Assembly: GCA_021323255.1 (NCBI GenBank)
Contig: JAJTCL010000173.1
Coordinates: forward strand, 1-6,186
Direction of reading: 5' to 3'
From: Propionibacteriaceae bacterium
Lineage (GTDB): Bacteria; Actinomycetota; Actinomycetes; Propionibacteriales; Propionibacteriaceae
Length of the DNA: 6,186 nt
Shown in pieces: positions 1 to 5,279 of this stretch. Position 1 is the stretch's first letter; every line of letters starts with the position of its first letter. A program made the position numbers and the translations under genes. Below the pieces are notes generated by a model, which did no database searches, was not told where the DNA came from, and worked only from the letters and a program-made list of their open reading frames with translations.

Positions 1-225
1 GTTGTCGTCGCTGCAGGGATGGATGGCGCTCTCCCCAGTGTGGTGGCAGGGCTCATCGCAGCGCCGGTGGTGGCGTTGCCCACCTCAGTGGGATACGGGG
101 CGGCCTTTGAGGGACTAGCCGCTCTCCTGGGGATGTTGAACGCCTGCGCGCCCGGCGTAGCGGTGGTGAACATCGACAACGGCTACGGCGCCGGGCATTT
201 GGCGGCCCAGATCGCGGCGCCATGA
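1..225 (+). CDS. larB: LarB, pyridinium-3,5-biscarboxylic acid mononucleotide synthase (3' end only)
   Basis: The last 74 codons of larB; the 5' part lies before the window. LarB carboxylates and hydrolyses nicotinic acid adenine dinucleotide, the first step of NPN cofactor synthesis for LarA-type racemases. Family knowledge: its C-terminal domain is PurE-like. Seen here: the hallmark segments AGMDGALPSVVAGL, PTSVGYGA, GLAALLGMLNACA and VVNIDNGYGAG, all typical of the LarB C-terminus. The Cys codon at 145-147 sits 25 residues from the end, as does the Cys of Lactobacillus plantarum LarB that I recall forming a covalent adduct with the substrate, so it is probably the catalytic Cys. The TGA stop (223-225) overlaps the larC ATG (222-224), implying translational coupling. 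The match is unambiguous; only the unseen N-terminal part is uncertain. Confidence 0.95.
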   Translation, partial: VVVAAGMDGALPSVVAGLIAAPVVALPTSVGYGAAFEGLAALLGMLNACAPGVAVVNIDNGYGAGHLAAQIAAP

Positions 226-1457
226 ACGGCCGACGCCATGCCTGGATCGATGCCTCAGCCGGAATTGCGGGCGACATGTTGCTCGGCGCACTGATCGACG
301 CGGGTGCAGATCTGGCCGTGGTGCAGCAAGCCGTCGATGCCGTGATCGCGGACTCTGTGAGGATGATTGCCACGCCAGTCACCCGAGCCGGGCAACACGC
401 GAGCCAGGTATCGGTAGAGGTGATCGCCCAGGATGTTCCGGCACGGGACTGGAGCACGATCGAAGACCTCATCGTCACGGCAGATCTCGCCGCACCGGTC
501 CGCGATCGAACGCTCACCAGCTTTGGCCGGCTTGCCGAGGCCGAGGGGCGGATCCATCACCTGCCAGTGGAGCGAGTGCACTTTCATGAGGTCGGCGCGC
601 TCGACTCCATCGCCGACATCGTCGGAGCCTCCGCAGCGCTACACGCGCTGCAGATCGACACCGTCAGCGCGAGTGCGGTCGCGGTCGGGTCCGGACGAAT
701 CCACAGTGCGCACGGTGAGCTCGGTGTGCCGGTCCCGGCGGTCGTCGAGCTAGCGACTGGGTGGAAGATCTTCGCCGGCGGCCCCGGCGAACTCACCACC
801 CCAACCGGAATGGCCCTGATTTCTACTCTTGCCGAGGTGTGCGAAGACCTGCCGTTGCTCATCCTTCAGGCGTCCGGGGCCGGCGCCGGCACCCGAGATA
901 CTCCCGGTCGGCCCAACCTCACACGCGTACTGATTGGGGAACGAGTCACGCACCCCGTTGATCATCTGTCGGAGGCAGATGTGTTGCTGGAGGCCAATGT
1001 CGACGATCTGGACCCTCGACTCTGGCCTGGCGTACTCACCAGCTTGCTCAGGGCAGGAGCCGCAGACGCATGGCTCGTTCCGATCATCATGAAGAAAGGT
1101 CGACCCGCGCATACGGTCAGCGTTCTGGCGCGGCCTGATCAGGCAGCCGATCTTCGCTACCTGCTCCTGACACTGACGAGCACAATCGGTGTGCGGGAGA
1201 CCCGTGTGCGCAAGACGGCCCTGCCACGAGGATGGGTCGATTTGATCCTCGCTGGCAGCTGCATATCAATCAAGATCGCGCATCACCACGGGACGATCTG
1301 GCAAGTCACACCTGAGTTCGATGATGTTGAGCGGGCCGCGGATGAGCAGGGTCTCTCCCCGATCACTGTGCTCGAGCAGGCCATGGCAGCCGCGCTATCC
1401 GCAGGTCTGGTGGCCGGTGCGCCGATACCAAGCGGACTGCGCACCAGCCGCACGTAG
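222..1457 (+). CDS. larC: LarC, nickel insertion protein for the nickel-pincer nucleotide cofactor
   Basis: LarC is a CTP-dependent nickel chelatase (cyclometallase) that inserts Ni into the bis-thiocarboxylated pyridinium mononucleotide made by LarB and LarE, in the cytoplasm. The 411 aa match full-length family members. Visible motifs in order: DASAGIAGDMLLGALIDAG (10-28), HFHEVGALDSIADIVG (from His120), HSAHG (161-165) followed by VPVPA, GELTTPTG, GAGTRDTPGRPNLTR, EANVDDLDP, and MKKGRP (290-295), then GVRETRVRKTALPR. The C-terminus has the usual PEFDDVERAADEQG segment. The reading frame is continuous, unlike L. plantarum, where larC1 and larC2 are joined by programmed frameshifting. The His-rich stretch that many LarC proteins carry before the HFHE motif is absent; DVPARDWSTIEDL (71-83) occupies that place. 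The ATG overlaps the larB stop, with no strong Shine-Dalgarno sequence, so translation is probably coupled. No larE or larA follows. Confidence 0.97.
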   Translation: MNGRRHAWIDASAGIAGDMLLGALIDAGADLAVVQQAVDAVIADSVRMIATPVTRAGQHASQVSVEVIAQDVPARDWSTIEDLIVTADLAAPVRDRTLTSFGRLAEAEGRIHHLPVERVHFHEVGALDSIADIVGASAALHALQIDTVSASAVAVGSGRIHSAHGELGVPVPAVVELATGWKIFAGGPGELTTPTGMALISTLAEVCEDLPLLILQASGAGAGTRDTPGRPNLTRVLIGERVTHPVDHLSEADVLLEANVDDLDPRLWPGVLTSLLRAGAADAWLVPIIMKKGRPAHTVSVLARPDQAADLRYLLLTLTSTIGVRETRVRKTALPRGWVDLILAGSCISIKIAHHHGTIWQVTPEFDDVERAADEQGLSPITVLEQAMAAALSAGLVAGAPIPSGLRTSRT

Positions 1458-1462
1458 CGATT

Positions 1463-1490
1463 GTGGGTGCGTCTCAGATCGCAGACCCAC
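1463..1490 (+). terminator. Hairpin just after larC, probable terminator
   Basis: GTGGG (1463-1467) and TGCG (1468-1471) pair with CGCA (1480-1483) and CCCAC (1486-1490), leaving an 8-nt loop and a 2-nt GA bulge on the 3' side. The hairpin begins 5 bp after the larC TAG. No T-run follows, which is common in high-GC actinobacterial terminators but lowers certainty. A second copy of GGACCCAC follows at about 1495-1502 and could compete for the left arm. Confidence 0.45.
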
Positions 1491-1518
1491 TGGCGGACCC
1501 ACGGCGATTGCGAGGCTG

Positions 1519-1677
1519 TTAGCGTCCGGAGCCGTCAGCCAATCTGCTCCGCAAGCATGACCCGCCCTCGACCGGCACCTCACCGAGCATCTTGAGTCCC
1601 AGCTCGACGCAAAACGTCGTCGCAGCCGTGGGGTCCTCGACCACGATGCCTACGTTCTCCAAGCGTTGGATCGTCAT
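1519..1677 (-). pseudogene. Truncated glyoxalase/bleomycin-resistance (VOC) family gene remnant
   Basis: Read on the minus strand from the ATG at 1677-1675, the first residues MTIQRLENVGIVVEDPTAA and then FCVELGLKMLGEVPVEG match the N-terminal beta-alpha-beta of VOC-superfamily proteins, with the usual NVGIVVxD opening and ELGL helix end. Intact relatives are about 130-150 aa. Here similarity stops at about residue 38, and the frame ends after 52 codons with an unrelated tail (GSCLRSRLADGSGR). The metal-binding and dimer-forming remainder is not found in any frame downstream. This looks like a gene cut by a deletion or rearrangement, with its 3' end replaced by sequence next to larC. The open frame extends upstream to 1743, but the family match begins at 1677, and no clear ribosome-binding site precedes it. 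A function as a 52-aa protein is unlikely. Confidence 0.68.
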
Positions 1678-1828
1678 GGGCTTGACGGTAGCAACACGAC
1701 AACTCAGCTTGGTGGAACTGCTTAGGCCTTGCAACAGCTCCACCCGATCGCGATCGCTTCCTTATGAGCTCACTGTGGAGCACCCAGCGTCGAGTAGATT
1801 TGCTCCTTAAAGCCTGAAGCGCGACGAG

Positions 1829-1847
1829 GTTGCGATAGAAACGCAAC
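1829..1847. promoter_or_regulatory. Inverted repeat upstream of telA, candidate operator or leader stem
   Basis: A perfect 6-bp dyad, GTTGCG (1829-1834) and CGCAAC (1842-1847), separated by the AT-rich spacer ATAGAAA, ends 31 bp before the telA ATG. It could be a regulator site overlapping the promoter or a small stem in the 5' leader. No regulator gene is adjacent, so its role is unassigned. Confidence 0.35.
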
Positions 1848-1869
1848 ACCTATCCAGTCAGCGCCAGAG

Positions 1870-1875
1870 AGGAAG
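1870..1875 (+). promoter_or_regulatory. Ribosome binding site of telA
   Basis: AGGAAG, within the purine-rich run AGAGAGGAAG, lies 3 nt before the ATG at 1879; the AGGA core is 5 nt away. It supports this ATG as the start of the 417-aa frame. Confidence 0.65.
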
Positions 1876-1878
1876 TCG

Positions 1879-3132
1879 ATGACCGAGCCCACGTCGTCCG
1901 CCGCCGCACCGGCGCCACTTACTCCGCCGGAGGGCACGCCGCTGACCCTCACCGCACCGGCTCCACCGCCGCCGGTTGTCACAACTCAGGCACCTGCCAT
2001 GGCTCCGCAGGTGGATCCGGCGCTCGTCCCAGAGCTGGACGGAAAGGTTGACGGCTTCTTGAGCGCTTTGATGGCGGCTCAGACCCGCTCACCTGAGTTC
2101 GCCCAGCAGGCAAACAACGTGCGTGCCATGGGAGACGCTGACATACGCAGATCGGCGGAGACCTCCAATCGCCTTTTGCAGACTCCGGTCCGCGCGCTCA
2201 AGGAGGGCGGAATCGCTGAAGGGTCCAAGGTTGGCAACACGCTGCTTGAACTGCGCCGTACGGTCGAGGACTTGGACCCGAGCCGGGCGACTGGGACCCG
2301 CAAGTTTCTTGGAATGATCCCGTTCGGCGACAAGATCACCGATTATTTCCGGCGCTACGAGTCCGCCCAGGGCCACTTGAACGGGATCCTGCACGCGCTG
2401 CGTAATGGCCAGGACGAGTTGACCAAGGACAATGTCGCGCTCAACCTGGAGAAGCAGAATCTCTGGGGCGCGATGGGTCGCCTGAATGCCTACATCTATG
2501 TCGCCGAGCGGCTCGATGCCCGGCTCGCAGCAACCATCGCACAGCTGGAGATCTCCGACCCGGAGCGCGCAAAGGCGCTGAGCCAGGACGTATTGTTCTA
2601 CGTCCGTCAAAAGCACCAAGACCTGCTGACCCAGCTTGCGGTATCGATTCAGAGCTATCTCGCCATCGACATCATCATCAAGAACAACATCGAGCTGATC
2701 AAAGGGGTCGATCGGGCCTCGACGACAACCATTTCCGCACTTCGCACAGCTGTGATCGTGGCGCAAGCGCTGGGAAATCAGAGACTTGTTCTCGACCAGA
2801 TCACGGCATTGAACACCACCACCTCCGACATCATCCAGCGCACCTCGGAGATGATGCGTGACACCTCTGCACAGATCCAGCAGCAGGCGGCTTCGGCGAC
2901 GATCGGTCTCCCCCAGCTCCAGGCGGCATTCCAGAACATCTACGCGACGATGGATTCCATCGACAACTTCAAGCTCCAGGCGCTCGACACCATGGCAGCA
3001 ACCATCGGCACCCTGGAGACCGAGGTCGTCAAGTCTCGGGAATACCTTGATCGGGTACAGCGCCAAGATCAGCAACTAGCGTCGGGCGCCTTGGACCTCG
3101 AGAGTGGTGCTACCCCTGGCGGGCTGCGCTGA
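1879..3132 (+). CDS. telA: TelA-family (toxic anion resistance) protein
   Basis: A member of the TelA/KlaA/YaaN family (Pfam PF05816), named for plasmid tellurite resistance. Chromosomal members are cytoplasmic helical proteins linked to cell-envelope or antimicrobial stress, and their biochemical activity is not established. At 417 aa it is near family length plus a 46-residue Pro/Ala/Thr-rich N-terminal tail. Family segments seen: SPEFAQQANNVRAMGDADIR (71-90), SNRLLQTPVRAL (96-107), KVGNTLLELRRTVEDLDP (117-134), FLGMIPFGDKITDYFRRYESAQ (143-164, the most diagnostic block), NGQDELTKDN, EKQNLW (191-196), then long helices through SYLAIDIIIKNNIELIKGVDRA and a helical C-terminal half likely to be coiled coil (about 285-400). 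No signal peptide or TM helix is visible. It heads the operon; the next gene starts 33 bp after its stop. The assignment is firm; a tellurite phenotype is not implied. Confidence 0.95.
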   Translation: MTEPTSSAAAPAPLTPPEGTPLTLTAPAPPPPVVTTQAPAMAPQVDPALVPELDGKVDGFLSALMAAQTRSPEFAQQANNVRAMGDADIRRSAETSNRLLQTPVRALKEGGIAEGSKVGNTLLELRRTVEDLDPSRATGTRKFLGMIPFGDKITDYFRRYESAQGHLNGILHALRNGQDELTKDNVALNLEKQNLWGAMGRLNAYIYVAERLDARLAATIAQLEISDPERAKALSQDVLFYVRQKHQDLLTQLAVSIQSYLAIDIIIKNNIELIKGVDRASTTTISALRTAVIVAQALGNQRLVLDQITALNTTTSDIIQRTSEMMRDTSAQIQQQAASATIGLPQLQAAFQNIYATMDSIDNFKLQALDTMAATIGTLETEVVKSREYLDRVQRQDQQLASGALDLESGATPGGLR

Positions 3133-3165
3133 CCTCGAGTCGGGCATCTCGACATCGACTGTCTC

Positions 3166-3729
3166 ATGGGATTCAAGGAATGGATTGCAGCCCTCACGGG
3201 GCGGCGTCCGCGACCTTCCGAGCCGTCGATCCCGCCCCCGCCTGCGGCGCCGACCGAAGCCGACATCGTGCGTGCACTGGATCGCGTGGAGAACATGGTC
3301 GAAGGCGGCGTGGTGCCAGCGCCGGTCCAATCCAGGGTCCGCCGGGTTGCGCACACCGTACGCGAGACCATGCCCAGATTGCGTAACCTCGGGCTGGGCA
3401 GCCCGGAGGCGTATTCAGTCATGGCAACGGCCACCGACTACCTGCCCGAGGCGGTTGGCGCGTATACCCGGCTGCCGCGACAGTGGGCCGACTCCCGCCC
3501 AATTGAGAACGGCAAGACCTCGCTGATGCTGCTCATCGACCAGCTGGATCTGCTGAGCACCACAATGGAGAAGATCTTTGACGCGGTGGTCCGGGTCGAC
3601 GCGGACGCGCTCATCGTGCATGGCCGCTTCCTGCAGGAGAAGTTCGGGCACGCGTCCACCGGAGGAGCGCTCAACATCAGCGACCAGCCCGCGCCGGAGG
3701 CACCGCGCAGCACCTTGGACCTGCCGTGA
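3166..3729 (+). CDS. Small TelA-operon protein, possibly distantly XpaC-like
   Basis: A 187-aa protein I cannot assign firmly. In Bacillus the telA-like gene yaaN sits beside xpaC, and here a small gene likewise follows telA. The segment YSVMATATDYLPEAVGAYTRLP (83-104), followed by helices at about 117-160 ending in FLQEKFG, recalls the XpaC/PF10112 pattern (helix, short YLPxxVxxYxxLP motif, helix pair), but this is a weak resemblance. Residues 1-14 (MGFKEWIAALTGRR) form a short amphipathic helix with F3, W6, I7 and L10 on one face, next to basic residues, suggesting peripheral membrane binding; there is no TM helix. A Pro-rich hinge (15-29) follows. The ATG at 3166 is the only start in frame after the telA stop and has no clear Shine-Dalgarno sequence. 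Its TGA overlaps the GTG of the AAA+ gene (GTGA). The gene is real by its overlap and composition; its function is unknown. Confidence 0.8.
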   Translation: MGFKEWIAALTGRRPRPSEPSIPPPPAAPTEADIVRALDRVENMVEGGVVPAPVQSRVRRVAHTVRETMPRLRNLGLGSPEAYSVMATATDYLPEAVGAYTRLPRQWADSRPIENGKTSLMLLIDQLDLLSTTMEKIFDAVVRVDADALIVHGRFLQEKFGHASTGGALNISDQPAPEAPRSTLDLP

Positions 3730-5279
3730 CGGCGCCCTCGCCCCGCACCCTTGCCGCGGCCTTGGATGAGGTTCGGGGGGCGGCCAGTGCAGCCGGCCTT
3801 GAGCCTGAGTCAGCAGTGCGCGAAGGCGAGGCGCTGGCCGCAGCCGTTGCCGAATCCGCAGAGCAGGCGTATCGCGATTGGTGTGAGCAGACCGGCCAGC
3901 AAGACCCGCAGGCCTTCTTCGATGCCGCCCACCGTGGCCGGCGGTGGCGGGCTGCGCCCACCGCACTATTGGGACAACTCGTCGTCAACAGGTCGCCGCA
4001 GGCGGCCAGCTACGCCGAAGCTTTGGCCGAGGCTTGCCGCGCCGCGCAGACCCTAGGCGTGCCAAACCCGAGGACTGCCGGCAATGCCGCCGTCGCGGCG
4101 GCAGCCCAGCTGGCGGCGCTGACCGCACCGAGAGTCCCGACGACAAGCCAACCAGAAGTCGTGGACATGCTCCGTGCGCTCGACGAGAGCCTGCTCGACC
4201 TGAGCTCATCGGCCATACCGGGCGGTCTACCGATTCGCCCTGAGCCTGTCGAAGGGCGACCGCATGGAGCTTCGACGGGCCCAACGCGCATGACGGAAGG
4301 CACAACGCAAACAGCTGAAAGCTCAGGGCACACTGCCAAGAGCTCAGAGACTGAGCCCGAGCCCAAGTCACTCGCAGAGCTGTTGGCCGAGCTCGACGCC
4401 CTCATCGGCCTCACGGAGGTCAAAGCCGAGATCCATCGGCAAGTCGCAGTGCTTCGGGTGGAGACGCTGCGCAGCAAGGCGGGCTTGAAGTCTCCGACGA
4501 TCACCCGGCACTTGGTCTTCGTTGGCAATCCTGGTACTGGCAAGACAACCGTCGCGCGATTGGTCGGCGGAATCTACCGGGCGCTCGGACTGCTGTCGAA
4601 AGGCCAGCTAGTCGAGGTTGACCGCTCTGAGCTGGTCGCGGGTTATCTGGGACAGACGGCAATGAAGACAGCGGAAGTCGTGGCCTCCGCGGCTGGCGGC
4701 GTCCTCTTCATCGATGAGGCGTATAGCCTGGCCGGCGACCAGTACGGCCAGGAGTCGGTCGACACCTTGGTCAAGGAGATGGAGGACCGTCGCGACGACC
4801 TGGTCTTGATCGTTGCCGGCTATCCCGATCCGATGGCGATCTTCATTGCCCAGAACCCAGGACTGGCGAGTCGCTTTCGTACCACGATCGAGTTCGCCAA
4901 CTACACCGACGAGGAACTGGTGAGCATTCTCACGGAGATGGCCAAAGCAGCCGATTATGACCTGGATGCCGCATGCGTAAGACGCTTTACTGCAATCCTT
5001 GCCCTGACACCGCGCGGTTCCATGTTCGGCAACGGGCGATTTGCCCGCAATATGTTGGAGGCGGCGATCGGCAAGCACGCATGGCGGCTTCGTGACGTGG
5101 CCGAGCCGACCGTCGAACAGCTACGAAAGCTGGTCCCTGAGGACTTTGACGATGCCGCTGGGGAGGATGAGCTGCTGCCCGTCATCCCAGCACAGCAGGC
5201 CAGCCCACTCACGACCGACGAGGCAGACACCGAGCAACCAACCGGGGATGGTTCCGAGACCCAAGGAGCACACCAGTGA
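3726..5279 (+). CDS. CbbX/CfxQ-type AAA+ ATPase with N-terminal helical domain
   Basis: A 517-aa ATPase whose domain from about 213 to 475 is of the CbbX/CfxQ class, which also includes the ATPase part of ESX EccA. These are hexameric remodellers of protein substrates. Seen: LDALIGLTEVKAEIH (223-237), Walker A GNPGTGKT (267-274), putative pore-loop Tyr307 in VAGYLGQTA, Walker B VLFIDE (326-331, D330/E331), IVAGYPDPM near sensor 1, Arg-finger region SRFR (R383, R385), and GNGRFARN near sensor 2 (R438, R441). All catalytic residues expected for ATP hydrolysis appear present. The first 160 residues are Ala-rich and helical and match no domain I recognise; they are not obviously EccA-type TPRs. 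The linker (163-212) is low complexity and includes a REP-like insertion. An acidic, disordered tail ends the protein. The GTG start overlaps the preceding stop. It is not Rubisco activase by context, as no cbb genes are present. Its substrate may be one of the operon proteins. Confidence 0.95.
   Translation: MTAPSPRTLAAALDEVRGAASAAGLEPESAVREGEALAAAVAESAEQAYRDWCEQTGQQDPQAFFDAAHRGRRWRAAPTALLGQLVVNRSPQAASYAEALAEACRAAQTLGVPNPRTAGNAAVAAAAQLAALTAPRVPTTSQPEVVDMLRALDESLLDLSSSAIPGGLPIRPEPVEGRPHGASTGPTRMTEGTTQTAESSGHTAKSSETEPEPKSLAELLAELDALIGLTEVKAEIHRQVAVLRVETLRSKAGLKSPTITRHLVFVGNPGTGKTTVARLVGGIYRALGLLSKGQLVEVDRSELVAGYLGQTAMKTAEVVASAAGGVLFIDEAYSLAGDQYGQESVDTLVKEMEDRRDDLVLIVAGYPDPMAIFIAQNPGLASRFRTTIEFANYTDEELVSILTEMAKAADYDLDAACVRRFTAILALTPRGSMFGNGRFARNMLEAAIGKHAWRLRDVAEPTVEQLRKLVPEDFDDAAGEDELLPVIPAQQASPLTTDEADTEQPTGDGSETQGAHQ
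4233..4291. repeat. REP-like palindromic repeat inside the AAA+ gene
   Basis: Two arms, 4233-4254 and 4270-4291, form an imperfect inverted repeat (17 of 22 positions pair, 15-nt loop). The left arm contains CCTGAGCCTGTCGAAGGGC, a core I recognise from dispersed palindromic repeats in many high-GC genomes; the right arm, with CTTCGACGGGCCCA, is a decayed complement. A nested hairpin also exists: TCGCCC (4235-4240) with GGGCGA (4254-4259). Read in frame it encodes IRPEPVEGRPHGASTG (from residue 170), the usual translation of this repeat when it falls inside genes. It sits in the flexible linker, so the frame is kept open. Confidence 0.75.
5263..5268 (+). promoter_or_regulatory. Ribosome binding site of the GlnX-like gene
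   Basis: AAGGAG lies 7 nt before the GTG at 5276, inside the end of the AAA+ gene. It decides the GTG start, which overlaps the AAA+ stop as GTGA, and shows this gene has its own strong initiation signal, unlike the two genes before it. Confidence 0.7.

Larger units (their letters stand above)
1458..1878. other. 421-bp gap between the lar genes and the telA operon, no intact gene
   Basis: No convincing full-length gene lies here on either strand. It contains the post-larC hairpin, a decayed minus-strand VOC-family fragment (1519-1677), and an inverted repeat (1829-1847) close to the telA start. The stretch 1678-1828 shows nothing I can identify; it probably holds the telA promoter, but I see no clear -10/-35 pair. 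No tRNA, CRISPR repeats or transposase remains are visible. Confidence 0.7.

Noticed and set aside
1484..1502. Short direct repeat of GACCCAC after larC
   Set aside because: Seven bases, two copies only, in GC-rich DNA; not enough to call an att site or target-site duplication.
1395..1583. 62-codon minus-strand open frame overlapping the larC end and the VOC remnant
   Set aside because: No recognisable family, overlaps conserved larC codons, and has no ribosome-binding site; I considered it as the frameshifted rest of the VOC gene but saw no VOC motifs.
2089..3075. 328-codon open frame antisense to telA
   Set aside because: It lies wholly opposite a clear TelA-family gene; its predicted protein resembles no family I know, and long antisense frames are expected in GC-rich coding DNA.
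3415..3966. 183-codon minus-strand open frame spanning the small gene and the AAA+ start
   Set aside because: Arg/Gln/His-rich composition typical of a shadow frame, and it crosses a GTGA-coupled gene junction on the other strand.
4608..5078. 156-codon minus-strand open frame opposite the AAA+ core
   Set aside because: Opposite the Walker A/B coding region, so a shadow of conserved codons.
3726..5279. AAA+ protein as Rubisco activase CbbX or as ESX EccA
   Set aside because: No cbb or ESX genes (WXG100, EccB/C/D) are nearby and the N-terminal domain does not look like EccA TPRs; only the ATPase class is shared.
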